The notes under the pieces were generated by a model that did not search any database, had not been told where the DNA came from, and was given only the letters and a program-made list of their open reading frames with translations. The position numbers and the translations under genes were made by a program. From Icerya purchasi (Eukaryota; Arthropoda; Insecta; Hemiptera; Monophlebidae), in the NCBI GenBank assembly GCA_039619475.1, contig CM077116.1, forward strand, positions 304,890,464 through 304,954,463: 64,000 bases of DNA, given 5' to 3'. This document shows, piece after piece, positions 43,201-53,500 of this stretch; the stretch's first letter is position 1, and the number at the start of each line of letters is the position of its first letter.

Positions 43201-46200
43201 GCGCTCTAGTACACCTAAACTCTTTTTCTCTCGTATGTAAGCCCGAACCTTCCTCTTTTGAATGAGACTATTACCAATGGTCCAAGTCAATTGGTTCTTA
43301 AACTAGGGTGCTGAAAGCAAGGGTACCCCTAAAGTGCGTTCCGCGATGTGAAGAGTTATGAAATAAAAAGGTGAAAGAACCGCCAAAAAATCATTTTATT
43401 CAATCGATCTGAGCACATTTGAAAGTACATTGTTATCCCTTTCGAAATATCCCACCCTTTAGCAATACACTTGTTCCAGCGTTCTTGCCACTTACCGAAA
43501 CACGCAGCGCACTCGTCAACTGGAATTGCTTAAAAAGCGCGGATGGTGTTTTTCTCGATTTCGTCGACGTTTTGTGGAAGCGTTCGCCCTTCTTCAGGTA
43601 ACTTTTTAAACACAGAATCTCGAATTGTTAATCTGCGGTTAGATCACACCGGGTTCCGAATACAAAAAAAAAATTATTCGGCTCACGAGATGTGCGCGGT
43701 CGACCAATTCTCTCTTCATTTCCGACTGAATCACAACCATCTTTGAAAAGTTTATACAATTGGTATGAGTGGTAGTACGTTTAGCATTAGTACCGTATAC
43801 TGTCTTCATTAATTCAATTCAATCCGTGACAAATTTACCGAGTGTAACGCAAATTCTCAACCGTTAGCACACAGTTCCGCACCGCGCACTAAACACACGT
43901 TCACTAAAATTCACGTAGACCCGGCTGTAGACCAGATAACCAGTTCGGAAATATCTCAAATGAAGGGGGAGGTTTGCAGCACCAGCTGTGTCCACTTCGC
44001 TGAACAAGATCTGATAATTAGACGCGTCATAGTAACGTTTGTCAAACTATTCTTTGATCATACGTCGTAAATAAATTTTCCTCAGCGGCAACTAAATTAA
44101 ACAACGAATTTAGATCAAAATTCGAAAATTTCCAAGAAGATGATAAAATGACCGATCTATTTTCGAGATAACAATTGCAAAAAGTGATTACCAAAAAAAC
44201 GTACAATTTAATTCCGGTTAAAGTTCCTAAAATTAAGTTTTATTATATGCTTTATATTAGCTTTACTGGTAACTTTCTGTGTCTGTAATGAAATTTTGGA
44301 ATCCATTTTTCACCCATTTCTTGACGTCCAAATGATTTGAAATTTTGACTAATTGTCAGAACTCGATGACAATGCAATATTATGCCGGAAAAAAAAAAGG
44401 CACCTACACCCACAAATACGAATAAATTGAAAAAAATGTAAATATTTACAAACGGAATAATTCATTTACAGCGAAAACACGACGGCTCAACGGAAGTAAC
44501 GGATCCTCAGGCGGTCTCATTATGTTTTAAGCCACGATGTGCCGGCTTGAGCATGCAGTCTCTCAATAAATCTAAATGATATAAAACCACCCCGTGCTTT
44601 ATTTTGAACTGAAATTAATTATTTATGTCCATCTTTGAACTCTTAGGTGTTAATATTGTAAAGGAATTTAAATTATTTTACGCTTTGTAGCGCATTCTAC
44701 AATAAAGCATCTGTTGTTTGTTTTTTAAACCATAATTTTATTTTAATAATTTTGTTATTTCTACACGATTATTTGTTTGAGGTTTCATGTTTTAAATTTT
44801 AATAAAAATCACGTTTTACTTACCACATAGCATTTCTCTGTAGCGTACTGTATCAATTCGTCTCGATTATTGCTGAAAAATAAATAATTAATAATCAGGT
44901 TGAAAAATTTTATATAATTTTTTTCTCTCTTATTAGAAAATGTTCTTTTAAAAACAAATGCGTTCATTTCGTTCAAATGAGATACTTATTGAATCGTAAA
45001 TATTTGAATTTTGAAACGCGCTGATATTGGAAGATCAAAAAGGCTCGTGATATCATTGCGCCCAATCGGATTTTTGTAACTTGTATGCTGACCGCGGCGG
45101 TGGCAGTGTCAACAACGGCCGTCGTATTTTCTTACTAATTCAAATCAAAAATGACATAAACTAATGCCTAATCCGCTTTCTGACTATTCATGGTTTCAAT
45201 CGTTTTACGGTTGTTAGATTTTTTCCTTTTATTTATTTTTGTTTTTTGTTATTTAACGAAAAGGAATTTTTGTGCATGACGAAGCAGACAATTTAATGAA
45301 AATTGATGTTTTACAATGATAATTTTTTACTTCTTACAATATTTCTCATAATATGAAAACTTTTGTAAAAAGGAACGCTTATGTTATAAAATAAGTTTCA
45401 TGATGGTGAAAGAAATAAAATTTATTAAGTATAACGTTACCGGGAATAGTATATAGTTTGGTTTATTTTTTATTAACAACAAGTAATTCAATTAGAAATG
45501 AAAAGGAAAAATTCTGAAAAAATTGAAATGAAACGCGCTAAAAAAATGCATGCGACATAGAAAATAGGAATCCAAGACTTTTGTTAAGATCGATGAAAAA
45601 TTTTAAAAAAAGAACTGAAGAAAAATAAAATTTCACAAAGTTACATGGAAAACTGATTAATGGATATTATCAAACATCAAAAAAAAAAAACAAAAATAAA
45701 TAGATATAAATTAGTAGAAGTTTTACAAAGAAGACATCTTATGAAACAGATTGAATGACGATAATGCGAATTGTGCTCGTAACGAATATTTATGAATAAG
45801 GTGGTTATTAAGTTAAAAACATTGTATCTAAATGTCTCACAAAAATATTTTTGAGTATTTTCAATACTTACTTGTTTGTAAATAAATTAAAGGGATTTAA
45901 ATGAACTCGTAATAAATAAAAATAAAACCTTAATTACTTGGCTAGAGCTGTATGAGCTTTTTTGTAAACGTCTTCAGCAATATCAATAAAATCAGGATAC
46001 GGTTCAAAATCTTCGTCGTATTTACGAATCTTCCGAAGAGCTTTCCAAGAATCAGTTTTATTTTTCAACCACTCTAATTTTTGTTTAGCACCCTGTACAG
46101 AAATGAAGAAGCACGCCACATTTTATACAATTTGAAATAACTATTGCGATAAATCGAAAACGTAGAATTAAAGACTATTGTTGTAATATGAAAAACAATT

Positions 46201-46802
46201 TGGCATTAATGAACTTACCGCTGCGTTAAGAGGTGATATTTTTCCATCTCCTTCTGGCGGTAGGTAAGGATCATGTACCGATGAGGTTGAAGCAAAATAC
46301 ATGGGTTTTTCATTCCAAGGTCGAACAGGCTGAAGCCCCATTTTCCGCAATTTACGATTTACAATTTCATCCGTATATTCATTATAATCTATATTATCGT
46401 CGTCGAAAGTTGGCAAATCTACGTGTATTACCTAAATGTGTAGCGTTAAATAATTTTTAAGTTATAAAAATCTTAAAAATAAAATATGCAAACTTCAATA
46501 TATGTAAAAATATTTTTCAAAATACATACCTTCTTAGCTCGCAGTTTTTTAAATTTAGGATTAAAATGTTTATTGTGACAACGAATCTGATTAAATATTA
46601 ACGGCTTTGTCACTAACTGCAAACAGCGAATCTAATGAACATTAATTAAATCAGAATGAATTATTTAACAAATATCAAATTGATCACACAATATTATATC
46701 TACATTAAAGAAATCACTGTCAGGCAGACGATTAAACAATTTTCAAACAACACAATTAGCTCAAGTACAAAACTATACCTGAATACATTTAAAGATGCTC
46801 AT
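23626..46802 (-). CDS. mRpL45: Mitochondrial ribosomal protein L45 (mL45), complete; seven exons, complement join
   Basis: mL45 is a Tim44-like-fold protein of the mitochondrial large subunit, located at the polypeptide exit where the ribosome meets the inner membrane. Exons: 46779-46802, 46530-46616, 46219-46431, 45938-46092, 44824-44872, 33734-33883, 23626-23922. They total 975 nt, and every junction is in phase, giving 324 residues. The N-terminus (residues 1-37) is basic with no acidic residue, fitting a matrix-targeting sequence. Family blocks are [46 protein letters not shown] and [13 protein letters not shown] with [11 protein letters not shown]. The introns of 9.8 and 10.9 kb are packed with transposons. 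It is divergent from attractin (523 bp between the start codons). Confidence 0.95.
23923..25000. other. mRpL45 intron 6, 3' side; nothing recognised
   Basis: AT-rich, with A runs near 24557 and 24861. The ORF at 24342-24536 (minus) is not family-like. Confidence 0.45.
25140..25680 (+). repeat. Diverged tandem pair, about 290-bp units
   Basis: Two units share AATCGAAATATATTT/AACCGAAATATATTT, a TTTTCTATCG/TTTCCCATCG block, an AAATAAAATAT-like block and a CTTGAATGTGCA/TTTAATGTGCA block in the same order. Heavily diverged. Confidence 0.45.
26607..26629 (+). repeat. T10-G13 homopolymer junction
   Basis: Ten T directly followed by thirteen G. A long G run is very unusual in this AT-rich window. 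It lies just upstream of the satellite array. Confidence 0.9.
26690..28110 (+). repeat. Satellite array, about 5 diverging units of about 300 bp
   Basis: The marker GAAAACCAAAAATCACGCTA occurs at 26961, 27268 and (as GAAAACCAAAATTCACGCTA) 27568, giving periods of 307 and 300. Other markers recur in each unit: CAAATGGGTTTA, TCATATGGTCT, GTGTAATTTCATGTGAA, and AATAAGAACGCT. Later units are increasingly decayed. No coding potential. Confidence 0.85.
28111..30210. other. mRpL45 intron, nothing recognised
   Basis: AT-rich, with low-complexity T-rich ORF at 28428-28697. 29600-30120 is noticeably less AT-rich and could be an old element, but I see no motif. Confidence 0.4.
30212..30576 (-). mobile_element. 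tRNA-derived SINE family S, copy 2 (nearly full length)
   Basis: On the minus strand it begins with a tRNA-like head: A box TAGCCTAGTTGCTAGAG and B box GGTTCGATCCC, spaced as in tRNA genes. The body includes CACGTGGAAGGCAATGG, and the rest is shared with 35620-35980 and 61440-61775. Pol III promoter boxes look intact. Confidence 0.8.
30577..32640. other. mRpL45 intron, nothing recognised
   Basis: Holds an 82-codon plus-strand ORF starting right after the SINE head (30580-30828) with no recognisable family, and a poly-T-flanked stretch near 32445-32460. Confidence 0.4.
32647..32910. mobile_element. pogo/Tigger-type MITE
   Basis: Left end CAGTTGGTCTTCGATATAAC, right end (complement) CAGTCGATTCTC, both flanked by TA. 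The inner GATATAACGGAC...GTCCG motif is typical of the pogo group. There is no ORF; A-rich stretches occupy the right half. Confidence 0.6.
33078..33575. mobile_element. Possible solo LTR
   Basis: Begins TGTTGCGAACC and ends GGATCACAACA, so TG...CA with TGTTG/CAACA ends, 498 bp. It contains a TATATATA box and is less AT-rich than its flanks. The five-base flanks (CACGA, AATTA) do not match, so this is tentative. Confidence 0.35.
33734..33883 (-). CDS. mRpL45: mRpL45 coding exon 6
   Basis: Follows AATTTCAG and ends CAACAG before GTAAAC. Encodes residues 177-226, [20 protein letters not shown] through [10 protein letters not shown], the Tim44-like core. Confidence 0.94.
34300..34440 (+). repeat. 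Dispersed repeat, copy 2 (see 7297)
   Basis: Same ordered blocks as 7297-7430: AGAAATTGGCCCC, TTTAGTACATTATGAA, and CACTTTATTTTACTTTAA at the end. It lies within mRpL45 intron 5. Confidence 0.5.
35620..35985 (-). mobile_element. tRNA-derived SINE family S, copy 3
   Basis: Carries the (CTT)n edge, the shared body and GGGATCGAACCCGTGATC (complement of the B box). The A-box end is truncated or replaced near 35970. Same orientation as the other copies. Confidence 0.75.
36752..36860 (+). mobile_element. Possible hAT terminal sequence
   Basis: CAGTGGTCCTCAACC resembles the CAGTGGTTCTCAACC terminal inverted repeat of many hAT elements. The opposite end was not found, so only one end may survive. 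Confidence 0.3.
37940..38184. repeat. 4-bp target site duplication ATAG around the MITE
   Basis: ATAG at 37940-37943 and 38181-38184. The pre-insertion site GGTCAATAGAGCG is inferred from the uninterrupted LINE frame. Confidence 0.8.
37944..38180. mobile_element. 237-bp foldback MITE nested in the LINE RNase H
   Basis: Arms of about 85 bp differ at only about two positions, both starting TACAGGGTGCG(G/A)CAGCAT. It is flanked by ATAG on each side (37940-37943, 38181-38184). Removing the element and one ATAG restores the RNase H reading frame (RSIDLL then VPSHCGIEG), which confirms the boundaries. Confidence 0.88.
39743..40470 (+). repeat. Left terminal inverted arm of the 2.56-kb element
   Basis: Complementary to about 41580-42306. 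Shared stretches include CGCCGATTTTGATGAAATTT, CAGTGGGGTTGCATCCCC and CTGATGACGGATTCG-type sequence on the complement. Differences are scattered single bases. Confidence 0.85.
40430..40720 (+). repeat. Subterminal tandem repeats, left side, about 65-bp unit
   Basis: Recurring ATAACCATACAGCC, CAAAC(C/T)CCTAAA and CAGACAGGC blocks, diverged from unit to unit. Related units occur on the opposite strand at about 41480-41620. Confidence 0.75.
41136..41444 (-). CDS. Cysteine-rich C-terminal protein fragment in the 2.56-kb element
   Basis: 102 codons. Contains [20 protein letters not shown], then [16 protein letters not shown], and a pattern C-x2-C-x7-C-x2-C-x4-C-x2-H near the end. This pattern resembles the C-terminal cysteine-rich domain of piggyBac-type transposases, which bind terminal repeats, but the 9-bp target duplication is not piggyBac (TTAA). 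It looks like the surviving tail of a transposase or accessory protein. There is no complete start region. Function not assigned. Confidence 0.55.
   Translation of the reverse strand: MLLNEDVNLHDRNNIIKMQSLTHNQLSSPRFKNSFLCAWYAAGYIDKRPEEEPNSKEFCFNSDNVKCDICYKRAIITCLWCKNTLCLTHFFHDYYYYKSYNE
41580..42306 (-). repeat. Right terminal inverted arm of the 2.56-kb element
   Basis: Reverse complement of the left arm; ends GTACTTTCCTTGTCA next to GTAGTACTC. The right end carries CA between the arm and the duplication that the left end lacks. Confidence 0.85.
43330..43745 (-). pseudogene. mariner-like transposase remnant
   Basis: On the minus strand: [11 protein letters not shown] then [15 protein letters not shown] sequence (N-terminal region) and, after a deletion, [20 protein letters not shown] followed by CIAKG, resembling the C-terminal CF..W..RW..CI block of Tc1/mariner transposases. 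Stops and frameshifts are frequent and the catalytic middle is missing. Confidence 0.5.
43746..44823. other. mRpL45 intron 5, 5' side; nothing certain
   Basis: Includes a less AT-rich patch at 43800-44060 and another at 44480-44560 that could be old transposon flanks. No motif found. Confidence 0.4.
44824..44872 (-). CDS. mRpL45: mRpL45 coding exon 5 (49 nt)
   Basis: Between TTTTTCAG and GTAAGT. Completes Asn160, then [16 protein letters not shown] (161-176). Phase closure on both sides and the match to the family's LxxxVTEKCFPEM block make it secure despite its size. Confidence 0.9.
45938..46092 (-). CDS. mRpL45: mRpL45 coding exon 4
   Basis: Follows CTGTACAG and ends GCCAA before GTAATT. 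Encodes residues 109-159 ([20 protein letters not shown] ...) plus two bases of Asn160. The apparent stop just beyond is intronic. Confidence 0.9.
46219..46431 (-). CDS. mRpL45: mRpL45 coding exon 3
   Basis: Follows ACATTTAG and ends GCAGCG before GTAAGT. Encodes residues 38-108, with [14 protein letters not shown] and [14 protein letters not shown]. Confidence 0.93.
46530..46616 (-). CDS. mRpL45: mRpL45 coding exon 2
   Basis: Follows the acceptor GTTTGCAG and ends AAGAAG before GTATGT. Encodes residues 9-37, rich in Lys/Arg/His ([13 protein letters not shown]). Confidence 0.8.
46779..46802 (-). CDS. mRpL45: mRpL45 coding exon 1 (24 nt)
   Basis: ATG at 46802-46800, encoding MSIFKCIQ before CAG|GTATAG. 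It joins in phase 0 to exon 2. This is the least certain exon, chosen because it supplies the only nearby ATG open up to a good donor. Confidence 0.6.
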
Positions 46803-47325
46803 GATAAGCAGAACTAGTTTGAAAAATTACAATTCAACAATTTACAATATGTATTGAACATAACATACACACAATCTAATTGTCATATTCTAAACTTCGT
46901 ATTTCGCAACAGCCGGCTATGAAATAATCGCAATCGATTTATTTTAGAAGTCGAGAAATATAATATACATTCATTCGTCTTTTGCATTTATTTTGTACAA
47001 GTGTTTCTTTCGTTTTTTACTTTTTTTGATACGTAATATTATATTGATCATTAATTTATAAAAATAATTTAATTAATTAGTAGAAAATTTAGATTAAAAT
47101 TTAAAAAAATAAAATAAAAATTAATTACACGCAATTTCTTTGAAATTAAATATAAATACGTTTACGATTTACTTTTAATTTTTCACTATTTATATTTATA
47201 CCGGTAATTCGTCTTCCCATTCATAACAAATATAGCTCGTTAAGAAATCACTGCAAGTTAAAAATAATCTGTTCTTACTTTCTTTTATACATAAACAAAG
47301 TTTAGTTTAACTCGTCGTACATAGA
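46803..47325. promoter_or_regulatory. Divergent intergenic region between mRpL45 and attractin
   Basis: Only 523 bp between the two start codons on opposite strands, so shared or overlapping promoters are likely. I see no transposon and no motif that I would name. Confidence 0.5.
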
Positions 47326-47561
47326 ATGAAGTTGGTGAAAGAGCTTATGCATTTATTATTGATACAGTATAGAGGAAAATATGAAAATTATCTGGCTATA
47401 GTATTATTAGTATTAGTTTACTCATCAGTGCTTCTTGGTTTCTCTCAGCATCGATGTAAAGATGACACTGTTTGTAAAAATGGAATTTGCACTAACGGTA
47501 CCTGTGTTTGTAACGAAGGTTGGCAGGGCGCTTTATGTCAATATTGTGGAGGAAAAATTAG
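47326..47561 (+). CDS. Atrn: Attractin coding exon 1
   Basis: ATG at 47326. Residues 1-78 plus two bases, ending CGGKI before AG|GTAAAA. Contains the hydrophobic YLAIVLLVLVYSSVLLGFS and the first EGF-like module. The 23 residues before the hydrophobic stretch are long for a signal peptide, so the start could be earlier or later. Confidence 0.85.
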
Positions 47562-50500
47562 GTAAAACTTACCCTATTCGCGTACAAAACTTTTTAAAAT
47601 GCGATACTTTCAATATAACTTTTCAATTTTGTAATTGTAATTATTATTAAGAAACAGCATGTAGATTTTCTAAGAGATTCGCGAATACAATAACTTCCGT
47701 TTATTTAATTTAATAAAGTAAGCAGTTGAAAAGATGCAAATATTTATCGTATTGTATGTAATTATGCAACGATTGATTAAAATGTAATAAAATTATCTCG
47801 TTAATATTGCGCGTAAGTAAAGATGTATAAAGTTCACACTGAGTCAAAAAATTGAATGTAAATTGATAGTTTATAAGTTTTCGTATTTTTTATTACAGAT
47901 TATCGGAACCATCAGGGGTGATTTACGATGGCATCGGTAATTACAGCACGGATATTAAATGTAGTTGGTTAATTGATGCTAATCGCACCAATTCTACGAT
48001 TCGTTTACATATAGAAGATTTTGCTACGGAATGTGGATGGGATTATTTATACGTTTTCGATGGGGACAGCATTCATTCTCCACTTTTAGCTGTTTACAGG
48101 TAAATAGAAAATCTTAGATGAAACATTAGTTAAGTATGGCGTCTATAAATCTTAGTGGCCTTAATTGGTTATCGTCGTATACATAAAAAGTAAACATTTC
48201 CTACAGATTGTCAAGTATTTTGAAGTTAAGGTTTTTGATGTTTATAGAGCTAGACAACATTGAAGGGAGCAGGAAAGCCGGCCATAAATGTATATACAAA
48301 TAAAATATATCTTCATCTTCGGTTATTTAACTAAAAATTACATTAAAAAAAAAAATAATTGTTGAAGATTCATACTGTTTGTTAAATATATAAATATGTA
48401 ATAAGTTAATAATAACAGATATAATAAACAATTATAACAAACGAATAAGATTATTCGTTTGTTATAATTGTTTATTATACCTGTTATTATTAACTTATTA
48501 TATTTAAAGTAATTTGTATTATATTCAAAAAAGTACGAAGTTAAACAAATATAAAAGCAATTTGATCCTAAGCTATATTTATATCGTCTTTACAAAGAAA
48601 AGTGTTTGACAATTAGTTGTTTATGTAGTAGCATTAAAATTATACTATAACAGTGTAATAATAATTTCTAACATTGTAACTGGGTATTTTTATAAAATCA
48701 CGTATGATGTTAATTAAAAGCGGAAATCAATATTTAGGAAAAAAGTAAAATTTTCTAACATTTTTATCGAAAGAGTGAAATATGCAGATCGCCACAGTGT
48801 CCCTTAACTGATAGCAGTTTACATATATCGTGCACAATATGATAAGGTTGGAGGTACTTTAGTTACTTTATCTAAATTCATTTTTATTTTTTTTGCTACA
48901 TTTTTTTTTTTTTTATTGTTTATTTTTTGCTCAGAATTATGCCTATTAAACTCGTTTGAATAAAACAACACTCGTCTAAATCACTTGCGTAGGAGTAATT
49001 TTGTTTTCATTATCTTAAAATTTTATATTACTTAACGAACATTTGCTTTTTGTAGTGGTTTGATGTATACGAAAGATTACGCTATAAGAAGAATACCAGA
49101 AATTGTCACTACTTCTGGATACGCTCTGATACACTTTTACAGTGATGTTGCTGTGAATATGTCCGGCTTTAATATTTCGTACAAGTAATTTTCAAATTTA
49201 ATTCTTTTTACGTAGTAAACCGAGTTTTTTAACTGTAATTTTATCCCCTCCAGTGTGAACGTTATGTAATATTGTTTTCAAATTATTTTTTCTCTTTACA
49301 TTTAATTTACTTATCGACACTACATATTATTTTCTTATGCTTTAATTATTATTCGCTACAACTGTAATATGGTTACGTAGTTCATATCGTTTGTAAATAA
49401 AATATAAATTAGTTTGATATTTGTTTTTAAACGATAGGTTCACAGTATAAATTTTATCAGTATTTTATGGCATTTCATTGTAAATTTGAATTGATTTTTC
49501 AAAATAAATGATGAAAAAAATTTATAAAAAAATTAAGGTAACCATAAGGCGAATTTCGCACCAAAAATTTATTACCTTCATTAATTAAAAAATAAGTATT
49601 CCTATATGTTCTTGAAATAAACCTTAATGTGATATTTTAATTTATTCATTTTTGGTGTGAAATTGTTGGCGCCCATTTTATAGAACCTAAACGCTCTTCC
49701 TACAAGCTACTTTTAGCTCTTCTTTCGCCAGTGATTTTTTAAATCGACTTCGTATTATAGTCAAGATAAAAAATTAGGGGAGACCAAAAACAACTTTTTC
49801 ATTACGCAGGCATAAATCCTTACTGGATACACACGCATATATATATTAATTACAACGTAATTCTTAGTCGAAAAAATGTCCCAATTTTATGTAACGTTTG
49901 TTATATTTTGTAGGATTTTTGTTATTGTTATTTGAAAAATGTTACAATTTTATGTAATGAAATATGTAACGAAAAATGTAACGAAAAAATGTCTTAATTT
50001 TATATAACAGAAGTTAAATGTTAGAATAGGATTTTTGTGGTTATGTTATTTTTTGTGTGTGTTGATGCCAGTAAGAATTACGTTGTAAATTTTGATCATT
50101 TTATACAAAGTATAGAAGAAAAAGAGACAGAAATGAAAGCAAGAGGGGTCAAGGGACACAGCCCTTTGCGAGGCCAAAGTGGCCGAGTTTATATATATGT
50201 ATATCTTTCTTTTGAAACGTATTATTATTTGTTGTTCTATATGTTTTTGAAACATATTTCTGACTTATTCAATCTTTTTTTACCTATTCAGTTTACTGTT
50301 CCATATTGAAAAAAATATTACTTTTAATTTCACGTGATTACTTGAATTTGTTATTATTCTTACTTTATTTTTTTATACCTTTAACTTATCCAGTTGAAAA
50401 TCCAGGAAACTTATATGGTTTACACATGTACAATAATTTTTATTATTGATAAAGTTTCTTTCATGCTCAGTGTGATATGTAACCGATTCGACTAACTAAA

Positions 50501-53500
50501 AGTCAGTTTTTAAATTTTACTGTAGTTTATAAAAAATAAGGGTTTACTGAAGAGTAAACATATGTGCATAGCGTTACTTATGTTGTGTCTGCAGCTGAAA
50601 AAAACTGATCTTTTGTTTCCCGGATTATATGTTTAATTTACATTTTTTTTGCGTGTGCTTCATTTTGTTAACTAATATTTTTTATTTAGAATGAAATTTT
50701 TATAAAGCAATTTATAAAATATAATAAAGCTGATTACGAAGTATTTTTTTATATATTATCTGCTCTTAAAAATTTTATTTTCAGTAATAATGTATTAATT
50801 TAAAAAGTGATATATTTTTATGATTTTAACGTACTTGTTTTGCAAACATAAACGTTTTCAACATATTTCTCTGTACTTTTCTGCAATACTTGCTAGTAAA
50901 TCGCATAACTAAAGTATCTAATATTAAAATATCTAAAAATTAGCCGCTGGCAGCTCCGGTAGGAATGATTTGAATTTTGAAATTATTATGCGGTCATTTT
51001 ATTTGTATTTAATATTGTAATTTTCTTTTCTGGCTTCATCTGTTGATACCGTTATAACTCGAAAAAGTATTTTACCATAAAATACAGCAACAAAATATTC
51101 GTAGTTTTGATGAGAAATAAAACTATTTAACCAATGACGAATACGTTGAAAACTAAATAAGAAAATAAAACATAATTTTTTTCATGTAAAATTCCTGTTT
51201 AGACACAGGTGATGGGCATCGCATAGGAAACATGATGTATCTTAAAGGATAAATCAAATATCGTTAGAAAAAACTTTCGACATACAGCAATGTAGAGTAC
51301 TGATTGGCCTATAAAAGCATTTGTAGAATTCAAAAAGAGAAATAAAAGATGAAAAACAGAATATTGTCAAAGCAATTTTGAGGAACAATTATTAATCTAT
51401 ACAGCTCAAGCAAAATTACAGACTTCATGTAAAAGAGATGCCGTTTGAAGTAATTAAACGTTTAATTAGTTCTCGTCGAAAAGGGCCGGAAAATATAAGA
51501 ACTATATAATAGGTTGAAAAAAATATAATGAAATGCTATTGTTGCCAATAAACGAGTAGCTTATATTTTTTGAAACGAACCTTACTACGCGGCAATACAA
51601 AATTATCAGAAAAGTCAGTGAGAAAACATTTATCCATGCTGCAGCGTACTTTAAGAGTAAAAAAAGAATTGTTGACTGGATAAAAATTCGTAAGCAATAG
51701 TTGAAATAAATTTACAAGATTTATTAGAGAATAATATTAGAAAATGATTGAAATATTTAGATGCAGTTTTCGAAATATTAAATGCAAACGTAATCAGTTC
51801 GAATTGATTGGTAAATATGAGGTGTGATGATTCTTATCAATAAAAATTTAATCAAAAGTTTCAGGGTAACTTTGACGATTCTAGTATATTCCAAAGTTCG
51901 TCCACGTTTCTTCAATTAGTTTGTGTGGCGCAAAATAATTAAAAAGTAATAGTCAAAATCCCACCAAAAAATCTCTACATATTACTAATAAGAAATAAAT
52001 TATATAGAAATCGCTAAAAAAATCTTTAAATCATAGTAACACAATATTAAATGAAAAGTTTATCTATAAAACATGTTATTTATTCTGGTGGACACTAAAA
52101 TCTGTAAAGCTGCTGTACGCAAGTAACCTCAACAATAAAATGCTCTGCAGCTTACTAAAGATTTTAATAGCTTAAACAATAAAATGAATGTCAAGACAAA
52201 ATCTTTACGGTTTTGGTTCATGTATATTACATGCCAGGAAAGTTTACCGCGTTTATTGTATTATTGTATAAGATATCTGTAAAAAATACTAGTTGAGAAT
52301 AGATGAAGAGAAAAAATCTTTCGTAAAGTATATAAATTAAATATGTAATTTTACAAAGGATAATTAAAATCGAAATGTAAAATAAAAGGGTAGTTAAGTA
52401 AAACTTGGACAAATCAGAATGGCAGTCACAAAAGAAAAACGCAAAAAATTTCTTTCGAAAGCGTACTGAGTATGAAGAAAGAATGCATTACACGGACAAA
52501 ACTGAATTTAAATTGCGCTGATTCTGCATTGGTTAAGAGGGACTAAGCATTAATTGATGGCAACGTAAACTAACTGTTCCGCTTATCCACCGATTCCCAT
52601 TCTTTAAAGTACTTTTTAATTCATATTGAAATTTTCGTTAAATTTAGCTCTTCATAAAAAGAATACTTAGTATTTCGTAATAAAGACATTATTAAATCTA
52701 AGATAGCGCAATAGTTAAATTATAATCTAATAAAGTATGTACATTTGCCGTACCCCTCTAAAGTTATCTTTTATTCTGCATTATTCTGAACGTCCCACTT
52801 TGGCTTTTCCAATTTTCAGATTAATAACTTAACTTTCTCTTGATCTAACATGAATAAGAAATAATAGATACACCTAACAACTATAATAGAAGGATTAATA
52901 AATGGAAAAAGACCAAGGGGAAGACCGAGACAGAAATTCATTACGCAAATATTGGAAGACTCCAAAAAGGATAATTACCAGTTAATGAAACGGAAAGCGC
53001 AAGCTAGAGATTTAAAAGCATCGCGATTCTAAGTATAGTACTTCCAAGAAGATTGATCACCAATCGAAAGATTGAGGAATAGAAGAAGACGATTTTTAAA
53101 AAATCTATCCTTTGAAAGTTTTGAAAAAATCTATTTTTATGTCAATTATTTGAATTCTTCTATTCGTGGAAGATTGAGGAATAGAAGAAAATTCAAATAA
53201 TTGACATTAAAATAGATTTTTTCAGAACTTTTAAGGGATAGGTTTTTTAAAAATCGTATCTTGCGTTTAAATTAAACCATAATTTTCTTTTTTTTTTTTC
53301 AATGAATTACTTATTATTCCGATTGAAAAATTGAACTTATAACTTTGTTTATTTTTAATTTTCGAAAGGCTAAATTCATGTCCTAGTCGTAGTTCGTCTA
53401 CGGAATGTTCTGGAAATGGAAATTGTGTCGATGGTATATGTATTTGCAACGAATTGTATACTGGCGAAGCTTGCGACATTCCGGTATGTCCGAATAATTG

